DNA of 40,027 bases from Bacillota bacterium (GCA_003599345.1 QZJP01000035.1:1-40027); one strand, 5' to 3'; counted from the first letter of the stretch, positions 19,191 to 27,945 are shown. Made by a program: numbers and translations. The notes: generated from the letters alone by a model not told the origin.

Positions 19191-20954
19191 GTGAACCGCG
19201 TGGCGCTGAGAAGGGCGGCCCTGGGACGTGAATCGGCAGACCTGGTCATCAAGGGAGGTCGCCTGGTAAACGTTCTGACCGGCGAGGTATACCAGGCCGA
19301 TGTCGCCGTGAAGGACGGCTTCATCGCGGCCGTCGGAGACGTCGTCGCCGGTGCTGGGGGCAGCCCGACGGTGATCGACGCCTGCGGGCGCTACGTGCTG
19401 CCGGGCTTCATAGACCAGCACGTTCATACCTACGAGAGTCAGCTCAATGTGACCGAGTACGCGGCTGCGGTCCTGGTCAACGGCACAACGGCCATCTGCA
19501 CCGACTTCTACGGCGAGTCTACAGTAGGCGGGAAGACTGCGGTGCGGCACTCCCTGGACGCCGCGGCCGGAACTCCCCTGAAGATTCTCTTCGTTCTCGG
19601 CGTTCCCGGGTACTACCAGAACGAACCGTTCGGTCACTCAGGGACGCCGACAATGGACGACATGTTTGAAATGCTGGGTTGGCCCGAGTGCGTCGGCCTG
19701 AACGACACCTTCGCCTCGAAGCTGGTCGGTGAGGACACCCGCCTCCTGGAACTCGTCGAACTGGCCCAGTCGCGCGGAAAGAAGATATGCGGCCACGGCT
19801 CCGAGATAGAGGGGGCCGCTCTGAACGCCTGGGTTGCCACCGTCCCGAACACGGACGATCACGAGTGCGTCAGCGCGGTCGAGGCGGTGGAGAAGGCCAG
19901 GCGGGGCGTGTGGGTATCCATGAGACAGGGGTCCGGCTGTCCCAACGTCCCCGAACTCGTCAGAGCCATTACCGAGTTGGGCGCGGATCCGCGACGGTTC
20001 ACCTTCAATACCGATCTGGTGTCAGCTCACGACCTCGTTGAGAAGGGTGGCATCGACCACGCCCTTCGCACGGCCGTCCGGCATGGTCTGAGACCGGTGA
20101 CCGCCATTCAGATCGCGACGCTGAACGCGGCCGAGTGTTTGGGAGTCAGTCACCGGATGGGAAGTGTGTCTCCCGGCAAGGAGGCTGACATTGTTCTGGT
20201 CGACGACCTCGTGGAGCTCAGACCGCGTCTTGTCGTCGCCCGCGGCAGGGTCGTCGCCAGGGACGGCGAGTTCGTCGGAGAGATCCCGTCCCTTGCCTAC
20301 CCGTCCGAGGCGAGAGACACCATCCGGGTCGCTCTCCCGCTCGGCCCCGACGATTTCCGCCTGGAGGTGGGGGGCGGGGACCGGGAGGACTCGGCTCGGG
20401 TCATCGGCGCCAGCGGAGACAGCCTGATAACGGAGGAAATACGCGAGACAGTGCGGGTAAGGGACGGGCTCGTTACGGCCGACCCCGCACGGGATCTCCT
20501 CAAGATCGCGGCTCTGGAGCGGCACAACCGCTCGGGCGAGATCGGGAAGGGACTTATCCGAGGGTTCGGGCTGAAAGCCGGGGCCATAGCGAGCACCTAT
20601 AATCCACAGCAACAGAACCTCCAGGTGGTTGGGACCAACGACGCGGACATGGCTGCCGCAGCCAATGAGCTGGTCCGAATCGGCGGGGGGATGGTCGCCG
20701 TCCGAGACGGTAAGGTCTTGGCTTGCCTCGGATTGCCACTCTATGGTCTCCTCTCGGACAAGCCGGCAAAGGTGGTAGCTCGCGACTACGACCGACTCCT
20801 GTCGGTCGTCCGCGATCTCGGTTGCTCCCTGCCGGCTCCCTTCCATACCCTGGCGTTTGTCGGCCTGCCCATAACCATCGGAAAACTCAAGATCAGCCCC
20901 CGTGGCCTGGTAGACGTCTGGCAGGAGAAAGCGGTTGGGCTGCTTGCGGAGTGA
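19191..20954 (+). CDS. adenine deaminase-family amidohydrolase, copy 3
   Basis: LPGFIDQHVHTYESQLNVTEYA, ICGHGSEIEGAALNAW, TDDHECVSAVEAVEKARRGVWVSMRQGS, GSVSPGKEADIVLVDD, IRGFGLKAGAIASTYNPQ. Confidence 0.87.
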   Translation: MNRVALRRAALGRESADLVIKGGRLVNVLTGEVYQADVAVKDGFIAAVGDVVAGAGGSPTVIDACGRYVLPGFIDQHVHTYESQLNVTEYAAAVLVNGTTAICTDFYGESTVGGKTAVRHSLDAAAGTPLKILFVLGVPGYYQNEPFGHSGTPTMDDMFEMLGWPECVGLNDTFASKLVGEDTRLLELVELAQSRGKKICGHGSEIEGAALNAWVATVPNTDDHECVSAVEAVEKARRGVWVSMRQGSGCPNVPELVRAITELGADPRRFTFNTDLVSAHDLVEKGGIDHALRTAVRHGLRPVTAIQIATLNAAECLGVSHRMGSVSPGKEADIVLVDDLVELRPRLVVARGRVVARDGEFVGEIPSLAYPSEARDTIRVALPLGPDDFRLEVGGGDREDSARVIGASGDSLITEEIRETVRVRDGLVTADPARDLLKIAALERHNRSGEIGKGLIRGFGLKAGAIASTYNPQQQNLQVVGTNDADMAAAANELVRIGGGMVAVRDGKVLACLGLPLYGLLSDKPAKVVARDYDRLLSVVRDLGCSLPAPFHTLAFVGLPITIGKLKISPRGLVDVWQEKAVGLLAE

Positions 20955-20972
20955 GAGGAACGTGAGGCATTC

Positions 20973-22127
20973 TTGACACCCAAGGTGGTCCGCATCGCCC
21001 TCATCGGGGCTGGGTGGATGGGCCAGATACACAGCGAGACTTATTGCCGTCTCTACACCAGGACTACCGATAGTGGGGTTCGTCCTGAGCTACGCTGGGT
21101 GGTTGACGTGGACGAGCCCCGTGCACGCCGGTTGCTGGAGACCTACGGCTACGCCCGCATGGGCGCGAAGTGGGAGAAGGTGATAGCCAGAGAGGACGTG
21201 GACGTGGTCGACGTGTGCGTCCACAACTCCCTCCACCGGGACATCGTGCTGGCCGCGGCGAGGGCCGGCAAGCACTTGCTCTGCGAGAAGCCCTTGGCTA
21301 CGTCTGTCCAGGCGGCCGAGGAGATGGTGCGGGCGGTGGAGGAAGCAGAGGTGGTCCACATGATCAACTTCAACTACCGAAGGGTCCCTGCCATCGCCTA
21401 TGCCCGCCAGCTGCTTGGGGAGGGAGCGCTCGGCGAGGTCTACCAGATGCGCGTGCTGTTCGCCCAGGACTTCGCGGCGAGCCCCGATCTTCCCGTGAGT
21501 TGGCGTTTCCGGCCCGACCTCGCCGGCGGAGGCAGCCTGGTGACGATGGGATCCCATGCGATCGACCTCATGAGGTGGTTCATGGGAGATGTCAGTAGGC
21601 TTGTCTCGATGACCAGCACCCTGGTGCCTGAGCGCCCCCTGACGGGTGACGACGGCCGTGTCGTCCCTGGTCGCCGGGCCAAGGTTGCTGTTGATGACGT
21701 CACTTCAGTCATAGTCAGGTTCGCGAGCGGAGCTGCGGGGACCCTCGAGACCACCTGGCTCGCCCACGGCCGGAAACACCATCTCGAGTTCGAGGTCTAC
21801 GGCAGCCGGGGTGCCCTCCGGTTCAACAGCGAGCGACTCAACGAGCTCATGTTCTGTGACGGCTCTTCTCCGGCGGAACTCAGGGGCTTCAGAACCATCC
21901 TCGTCGGAGAGCCCCATCCCTACGGGACCCAGTTCGGGCTCAAGACGGGCATGGGGATAGGCATCAAGGAGACCTTCCTTCTCCAGCTCCAGGACCTGCT
22001 TGCCGGGGTGGCATCCGGTACCAAAGTGACCCCGGACTTCCGGGATGGCCTCGAGGTGGACCGCTTCATCGCCGCCGCCTTTGACTCCGCTGGCCTTGGG
22101 CGGTGGGTGGAACTGCACACTGGCTAG
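20973..22127 (+). CDS. Gfo/Idh/MocA-family oxidoreductase
   Basis: IALIGAGWMGQIHSETY, LLCEKPLATSVQAAEEM, NFNYRRVPAIAYARQL. Confidence 0.93.
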   Translation: MTPKVVRIALIGAGWMGQIHSETYCRLYTRTTDSGVRPELRWVVDVDEPRARRLLETYGYARMGAKWEKVIAREDVDVVDVCVHNSLHRDIVLAAARAGKHLLCEKPLATSVQAAEEMVRAVEEAEVVHMINFNYRRVPAIAYARQLLGEGALGEVYQMRVLFAQDFAASPDLPVSWRFRPDLAGGGSLVTMGSHAIDLMRWFMGDVSRLVSMTSTLVPERPLTGDDGRVVPGRRAKVAVDDVTSVIVRFASGAAGTLETTWLAHGRKHHLEFEVYGSRGALRFNSERLNELMFCDGSSPAELRGFRTILVGEPHPYGTQFGLKTGMGIGIKETFLLQLQDLLAGVASGTKVTPDFRDGLEVDRFIAAAFDSAGLGRWVELHTG

Positions 22128-22166
22128 AGGGTGACCAGGAGAAAGACAACCTGAGGAGGTACAGCG

Positions 22167-23045
22167 TTGGACAAGCTCATCATTACAATAACAGTTGACT
22201 CCACGATGTCGTATCCAAGAAACCCGTACTGCCCACCGACCGAAGAAGTGGACAAGGTGGCCAAGGAGTATATCGAGGCCGTTAAGGCGGGTGCCAGCAT
22301 CGTGCACCTCCACGGCGTGCACAAGCTCGAAGCTACGTTCGGCGCCGATGGCCGCAAGCTCAGTCATGTTGATTTCGACGGTTGGAAACGGCTCAAGGAG
22401 AAGATCCAGGAGAAAGTCAACCCGGTAATCCAATACGGCATAGCCAGCGCGCGGTTCGAAGAGAAGGTCAAGCTAATGGAGCACAAGCCCGATCTCATGT
22501 CGATCTGCTTCGGACCGCACGACGAGGACTTCCAGCCGGATCCGGACTATCCGGCCCAGGAGATCTACGCCGTTCATCCCAGGGATGAGCTCGCAGGCTA
22601 CTCCAGGGAAGCGATGAACCACGGCGTCAAAGTGGAAGTGGAGTCGTTCACTCCCGGGTCGTTCTACAACATCCGCCACGTGTCCAAGAAGGGTCTCTTG
22701 CCCGAGCCCATTTGGACGACCCTCTTCCTCGGGTGGCCGGGCGGGACCTGGATGCCACCGACATCGAAGGGCCTGATCTTCTTCGTCGATTGTCTCCCTA
22801 AGGAATACAAGATCAACTGGAACACCAGTGTCATGGATCCTCTGGCCCAGTGGCCAGTTCTGACTGAGGCCATAATGCTCGGTGGACACGTTCGAGTCGG
22901 CTGGGAGGACAACCCCTACCTGAGCCCGGGAACGTATGCCAAGACCAACGCTGAGCTAGTCGATAAGATCGTGCGGATCGCGACGGAACTCGGCCGTGAC
23001 ATCGCGACTCCCGACGAAGCCCGGAAGATCGTTTTCGGCAAGTAG
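22167..23045 (+). CDS. beta-keto acid cleavage enzyme family (BKACE/DUF849)
   Basis: AGASIVHLHGVH, VNPVIQYGIASARFEEK, AIMLGGHVRVGWEDNPYLSPGTYAKTNAELVDKIVRIATELGRDIATPDEARKI. Confidence 0.9.
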   Translation: MDKLIITITVDSTMSYPRNPYCPPTEEVDKVAKEYIEAVKAGASIVHLHGVHKLEATFGADGRKLSHVDFDGWKRLKEKIQEKVNPVIQYGIASARFEEKVKLMEHKPDLMSICFGPHDEDFQPDPDYPAQEIYAVHPRDELAGYSREAMNHGVKVEVESFTPGSFYNIRHVSKKGLLPEPIWTTLFLGWPGGTWMPPTSKGLIFFVDCLPKEYKINWNTSVMDPLAQWPVLTEAIMLGGHVRVGWEDNPYLSPGTYAKTNAELVDKIVRIATELGRDIATPDEARKIVFGK

Positions 23046-23101
23046 ACTCGCGAACGCCCAGCCGGGACACCGAGAACACGCTCCGACAGTGGAGCCGGAC
23101 G

Positions 23102-23147
23102 GGCCGGGGAGGGGGAAGCCACCCTCCCCGGCCGGCCGGGGAAGGGG
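23102..23147 (+). repeat. three-arm GC-rich palindromic element (REP-like) upstream of the acyl-CoA synthetase gene
   Basis: Arm 1 ggccggggaggg (23102-23113), arm 2 ccctccccggcc (23122-23133) exact complement, arm 3 ggccggggaagggg (23134-23147); 23125-23142 is a perfect 18-nt palindrome. Confidence 0.85.
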
Positions 23148-23154
23148 TTTGAGA

Positions 23155-25194
23155 GTGCACGAACGGTATGGTTTCACAAGCCCGCGGAGCGCGGTAGCCA
23201 GGAATGAGGTTGAAGCCACCAAGCTAGCGGCTTCGATGAGGTTGCCGGTCGCCCTCAAGGTGGTCTCCCCGGACATCCTCCACAAGTCTGACGTGGGAGG
23301 TGTGCTGCTGGGCCTCTCGTCCGAGCAGGAGGTCCGAACGGGTTTCAGGACCATCGTGGACACGGTCGCCCACCGCGCCCCCGAGGCCACGATTGAAGGC
23401 GTCATGATCCAGGAGATGGCCCCCAGGGGCGTCGAGATCATCATCGGCCTGCTGAACGACCCGGCTTTCGGGCCCGTGGTCATGTTCGGGCTAGGAGGCG
23501 TGTGGACCGAGGTTCTCCGGGACGTCTCGTTCCGCTTGGTGCCTCTTAGCAGGGAGGATGCCCTGGCCATGATCCGCGAGATCAGGGGGGCGCCCATCCT
23601 TTCCGGCTACCGGGACTCGCCAGCCGTGGACGAGGACGCCCTTGTCTCCCTGCTGCTGAACGCGAGCAGGATGGCCCAGGATCTGGGAGACCGGCTCGAG
23701 GCCGTGGACTTCAACCCAATCGTGGTACGGGGCAAGGAACACTGGGTCGTTGACACGAGAGTCATCCTTCGGGAGGAAGGGGATCGACCGAGGGCGGCAA
23801 GCTGTCGCGTAGGCGCGGACCCCTCTCAACTAGAGCGGTTCTTCGAGGCCGGGTCGGTCGCCGTCGTTGGGGCGTCCGCCACCCCGGGGAAGATCGGTTT
23901 CATCGTCCTCGACGGGCTTGTGAACCACGACTACCGGGGCAAGGTCTATCCTGTGAACCCCTCGCGTTCGGAGATACTCGGCCTGGCGTGCTATCCTTCG
24001 ATTAGAGCTCTCCCGGAGCCGCCGGAGTTGGTCGTCGTCACCATTCCCCTGGCCGGTGTGGAGGGGATTATCGAAGAGTGCTCCGAGCGCGGCGTCCGCG
24101 CTGTGGTGGTGATATCAGGCGGGGGCAAGGAACTCGGAGGTGACAGTCTAGCCGTCGAGACCCGTATCAGGGAAAAAGCCCGGTCTCTCGGAGTGCGGGT
24201 CGTCGGCTGCAACTGCATCGGCGTGTTCGATGGCCGTTCCCGGCTGGATACGTTCTTCCACACGACCGAGCGGTTGACTCGTCCGGAATACGGCCCGGTG
24301 TCGATGATCACTCAGTCCGGCACGGTGGGTTGCGCGTTTCTCGAAGCCATGGTGGGAACGGGCGTTAGTCGATTTGTGAGCTACGGGAACCGAATCGATG
24401 TTGACGAGGCCGATCTTCTCGCCTTTCTCGCCCGGGACCCTTCCACCAAGGTCATCGTCGCGTACGTGGAAGGCTTCGAGCGAGGACGGGACTTCTTCGA
24501 GGCCGCGAAGGAGACGGTGAACCACAAGCCCGTTCTCATCTACAAGGCCGGACGGACCGACAGGAGCGGCCTGGCCTCCCTGTCTCATACCGGGTTCCTT
24601 GGGGGTGCCTACGCTGTCGCTCGCGGGGCCTTCGAGCAGTGCGGGGTAATCGCCACCGACAGCCTGGAGGATCTCATCGCGGGGGCCAAGGCCCTGAGCC
24701 GGCTGCCGCGCGCCGCCGGGAACCGGGTGGCTACCATTTCGAACGGCGCCGGGACGGTGGTCCAGGCCATGGACCTCCTCGACGAGTTCGGTCTGGAGGC
24801 GGCAACCCTGTCGGATGAGTCTGTGACCCGGTTGACGGCGGGCTACCCCCCGTTCTACCTGATTGGAAACCCCGTCGACGTGACCGGCTCCGGCACTGCC
24901 TCCGATTACGATGCTGGCGTAAGGGCCCTAGTGGACGATCCCGGTGTTGACATCGTCATGTCGTGGTTCGTCTTCCAGGACACCCCGCTCGAGGAGACGA
25001 TCGTCGAGGTTCTCGCCGAGTTGTCCCGGTGGTCGCCGAAGCCCATCATCTGCGGAGCCGCTGGGGGAGCGTACACCGACAAGATGGCCCGGGCCCTTGA
25101 GGAGGCGGGAGTTCCGGTCTTCCGCACAGTTCGCGCGTGGGTCATGGCCGCCAGGGCCGTTCTGCCCGGCCCGGACACAAAGCACCTAGATTAG
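23155..25194 (+). CDS. acyl-CoA synthetase (ADP-forming), ATP-grasp module followed by CoA-binding/ligase modules
   Basis: ATP-grasp_5 motif VALKVVSPDILHKSDVGGVLLG then CoA-binding AVVGASATPGKIGF…VYPVNPSRSEILG, ITQSGTVG, SHTGFLGG; GTG start after ggaagggg. Confidence 0.88.
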   Translation: MHERYGFTSPRSAVARNEVEATKLAASMRLPVALKVVSPDILHKSDVGGVLLGLSSEQEVRTGFRTIVDTVAHRAPEATIEGVMIQEMAPRGVEIIIGLLNDPAFGPVVMFGLGGVWTEVLRDVSFRLVPLSREDALAMIREIRGAPILSGYRDSPAVDEDALVSLLLNASRMAQDLGDRLEAVDFNPIVVRGKEHWVVDTRVILREEGDRPRAASCRVGADPSQLERFFEAGSVAVVGASATPGKIGFIVLDGLVNHDYRGKVYPVNPSRSEILGLACYPSIRALPEPPELVVVTIPLAGVEGIIEECSERGVRAVVVISGGGKELGGDSLAVETRIREKARSLGVRVVGCNCIGVFDGRSRLDTFFHTTERLTRPEYGPVSMITQSGTVGCAFLEAMVGTGVSRFVSYGNRIDVDEADLLAFLARDPSTKVIVAYVEGFERGRDFFEAAKETVNHKPVLIYKAGRTDRSGLASLSHTGFLGGAYAVARGAFEQCGVIATDSLEDLIAGAKALSRLPRAAGNRVATISNGAGTVVQAMDLLDEFGLEAATLSDESVTRLTAGYPPFYLIGNPVDVTGSGTASDYDAGVRALVDDPGVDIVMSWFVFQDTPLEETIVEVLAELSRWSPKPIICGAAGGAYTDKMARALEEAGVPVFRTVRAWVMAARAVLPGPDTKHLD

Positions 25195-25207
25195 AGGAGG
25201 TTGCCCG

Positions 25208-26431
25208 ATGAAGGAACCCTGGCACACCGACAAGTGGTTCACGAGTCCGTGGAACTTCGTCCCGGAGGTCGTGAAGGAGAACTGCTTCGCCCGTAAAGTC
25301 CAGTTGCACGACATCACCCTTCGAGACGGTGAGCAGCAAGCCGGTTTGGTGTTGCGGGCCGAGGATAAGGTGGCCATCGCTGAGAAGCTGGCCGAGGCCG
25401 GAGTGGACCGAATCGAAGCGGGCATGCCCGCCGTATCCCGGGACGACGAGAAGGCCATCCGGGAGATTGTCAAGCGCAAGCTGGGTCCGAAGATCTTCGC
25501 CTTCGCCCGGTGCATGGTCGAGGACGTCAAGCGCGCCAAGGACTGCGGCGTGGACGGGATCGTCATTGAAATACCCAGCAGCGAACACATCATCCGCAAC
25601 GCCTACGGCTGGCCGCCCGAGAAGGCGGTCGACCTCTCAATCAAGGCGACTCAGGCGGCCAAGGAGGCCGGCCTTTTCACGGCTTTCTTCACGATCGACG
25701 CTTCGCGGGCCGACCTCGACTGGCTCCTGAGCCTCATCGGGCGCGTGGCCGACGAGGGACACATGGACGCCGTGACCCTCGTGGACACGATGGGCGCATG
25801 CTCGCCCGCGGCCATCCGCTACTTCGTCCGCAGGGTCCGCCAGCGTTTCCCGGAAGCGCAACTAGAGGCTCACTTTCATGACGATTTCGGCCTGGCCACG
25901 GCGAACACGTTGGAGGCGCTGGCCCTCGGCGTTCAAGTGGCCCACGTCTCGGTGTGCGGCATCGGCGAGAGGGCCGGAGGAGCGGCCCTCGAGGACGTGG
26001 TCGTAGCCCTCAAGACCCTCTACGGAGTCGAGACGGCGGTCAAGACGGAGAAGCTGTACGAGCTATGCCAGGTCGTCCTCGACCGCACTGGGCACCCGAT
26101 TCCGCCCAACAAGTCCGTGGCCGGAAGAGCCCTCTTCGATGTGGAGTCAGGCATACCAGCCACGTGGCTGAGGCGCTGTGGAGAGAAGCTGCTCACGGAG
26201 GTCTTCCCGCTCCACCCGGACCTCATCGGTCAGTCGCAACCGAGAATCGTGCTGGGGAAAGGATGCGGCGACGAATCGGTCCGGCAGTGGCTCGAGGATA
26301 TGGGGGCTCAGGCGACGCCGGAGCAGGTGAGCCGGCTCACCGCTCTCGTCAAGGACTTCTCACTCGCCAAGAAAGATCTCCTGACCCGCCGCGAGTTCGC
26401 AACGCTGGTCCGTTGGGTGCTGGAGGACTAG
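25208..26431 (+). CDS. HMGL/isopropylmalate-homocitrate synthase family (pyruvate carboxyltransferase domain)
   Basis: VQLHDITLRDGEQQAGLVL, GVDRIEAGMPAVS, AHFHDDFGLATANTLEAL, SVCGIGERAGGAALEDV. Confidence 0.9.
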   Translation: MKEPWHTDKWFTSPWNFVPEVVKENCFARKVQLHDITLRDGEQQAGLVLRAEDKVAIAEKLAEAGVDRIEAGMPAVSRDDEKAIREIVKRKLGPKIFAFARCMVEDVKRAKDCGVDGIVIEIPSSEHIIRNAYGWPPEKAVDLSIKATQAAKEAGLFTAFFTIDASRADLDWLLSLIGRVADEGHMDAVTLVDTMGACSPAAIRYFVRRVRQRFPEAQLEAHFHDDFGLATANTLEALALGVQVAHVSVCGIGERAGGAALEDVVVALKTLYGVETAVKTEKLYELCQVVLDRTGHPIPPNKSVAGRALFDVESGIPATWLRRCGEKLLTEVFPLHPDLIGQSQPRIVLGKGCGDESVRQWLEDMGAQATPEQVSRLTALVKDFSLAKKDLLTRREFATLVRWVLED

Positions 26432-26432
26432 C

Positions 26433-27569
26433 GTGAACCGGCGGCTAGGGATTGCAGTGATCGGAGCCGGCTGGATGGGCCGCGTGCATAGCGAGGCCTA
26501 CCGGCGCCTCGCTGGCCTTCTCCCGTTGCCGGGGGTCGACGTGGAGCTGCGGTGGGTCGTGGACCGGGAACCGCATCTCTGCCGTGACCTCGCCGAGCGG
26601 TACGGGTTCGGTCGCTTCACGACTGATTGGACCGAGCCGCTCCGCGACCCAGAAGTGAGCGTGCTCGACGTCTGCCTGCCCAACGCCTACCATCGAGAGG
26701 CGGTGCTGGGCGCAGTTTCCGAGCGCAAGCACGTCCTGTGCGAGAAACCGTTGGGGAAGGATCCCCGCGAGTCCGAAGAGATGTACAGAGCAGCGCAGGA
26801 AGCCGGCATCTGCCATCAGACGGCCTTCAACTACCGCCGGGTTCCCGCTCTGGCCTTCGCCAGGGAACTGATTGCCGGCGGTGAACTAGGCGAGCTCCGC
26901 GAGTTCCGGGGGCAGTTCCTTCAGGACTTCGCCGCTGATCCCGGCGTGCCGGCCTCCTGGCGCTTCGCGAGTTCGGTAGCGGGGGCCGGAAGCCTTGCCA
27001 CTCTAGGATCCCACCTTCTTGACCTGACCCGGTGGCTGATGGGCGAGGTCACCGCGATAGCCGGAGCTAGTCAGACCTTCATCGCGGAACGCCCGGTGGA
27101 GGACGGGCGCCCGGTACGCGTGGATGTGGATGACACATCGTGCCTGGTGGCACGTTTCGCGGGACGCGCCATAGGCCTCCTGCAGACAAGCTGGGTCGCC
27201 CACGGTCGACGGTGTCAACTAGAGGTGGAAGTCCACGGCAGCCGGGGCTCGCTCGTCTTCAGCCTCGAGCGGATGAATGAGCTGCAGTTCTGTGAAGGCG
27301 ACGGCCCCTCGACCCGGAAGGGCTTCCGGACCATCCACGTGGGGCAGTCGCATCCGTACGGCGGGGTCTTCGAGCTCAAGACCGGCATGAACCTGGGTTG
27401 GCGGGACACCTTCGTCCTACAAGCCCACGAGTTCCTCAAGGCCGTGCTGGAAGGCCGTCCGGCGACGCCCTCCTTCTACGACGGGTGGCAGGTAGATCGG
27501 CTCATCGCCGTAGCCGCGGAGGCGGGACGTGGGGACGGCTGGGTGAGCGTACCCCCCGTGCCGACATAA
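26433..27569 (+). CDS. Gfo/Idh/MocA-family oxidoreductase, second copy
   Basis: IAVIGAGWMGRVHSEAYRRL, VLCEKPLGKDPRESEEM, FNYRRVPALAFARELI; clear paralogue of 20973-22127. Confidence 0.93.
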   Translation: MNRRLGIAVIGAGWMGRVHSEAYRRLAGLLPLPGVDVELRWVVDREPHLCRDLAERYGFGRFTTDWTEPLRDPEVSVLDVCLPNAYHREAVLGAVSERKHVLCEKPLGKDPRESEEMYRAAQEAGICHQTAFNYRRVPALAFARELIAGGELGELREFRGQFLQDFAADPGVPASWRFASSVAGAGSLATLGSHLLDLTRWLMGEVTAIAGASQTFIAERPVEDGRPVRVDVDDTSCLVARFAGRAIGLLQTSWVAHGRRCQLEVEVHGSRGSLVFSLERMNELQFCEGDGPSTRKGFRTIHVGQSHPYGGVFELKTGMNLGWRDTFVLQAHEFLKAVLEGRPATPSFYDGWQVDRLIAVAAEAGRGDGWVSVPPVPT

Positions 27570-27929
27570 TCAGGCGCTGCTATTGGAGAGGCCCGAGCCG
27601 CCTACCCGGGCCTCTCCGCCCGCTCCGGGCCAGACTGCTGCCGGCTTGATCACCTTTATCCTCAGTTCGACGACTCGCGAGGGGCAATACAGCAAGACCT
27701 CGTCCGGCGAGGAGTACGGCCTGAAGTTGGTGGCCGGGGCCTCGTTCCTGAGGGCGTGCAGAACCGGGTAGATATGGTGGTAGAACTCGCCGCATAGACC
27801 TTCGGGGGTCGCGTAGGCGAACGAGTAACGGTCGCCGACCTCGTGGCCGCACCGGCAGTTTTCCGGGCCGCCGCGAACGGAGACGACCTCCGCCTCGAAC
27901 GAACATGGCTCATCGAAGGAGATTCTCAT
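27570..27929 (-). CDS. TIGR04076-like small protein
   Basis: MRISFDEPCSFEAEVVSVRGGPENCRCGHEVGDRYSFAYATPEGLCGEFYHHIYPVLHALRNE…; internal ATG preceded by gaggaggga on the minus strand. Confidence 0.65.
   Translation of the reverse strand: MRISFDEPCSFEAEVVSVRGGPENCRCGHEVGDRYSFAYATPEGLCGEFYHHIYPVLHALRNEAPATNFRPYSSPDEVLLYCPSRVVELRIKVIKPAAVWPGAGGEARVGGSGLSNSSA
27585..27617. terminator. perfect 11-bp inverted repeat at convergent gene ends (possible bidirectional terminator)
   Basis: ggagaggcccg (27585-27595) and cgggcctctcc (27607-27617); no T-tract on either strand. Confidence 0.5.
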
Positions 27930-27945
27930 TGCTGGTCGCCGTCCC

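Noticed and set aside
18110-19324. 404-aa minus-strand ORF opposite the binding-protein gene
   Set aside because: Shadow of a gene with signal peptide, lipobox and RbsB-like motifs.
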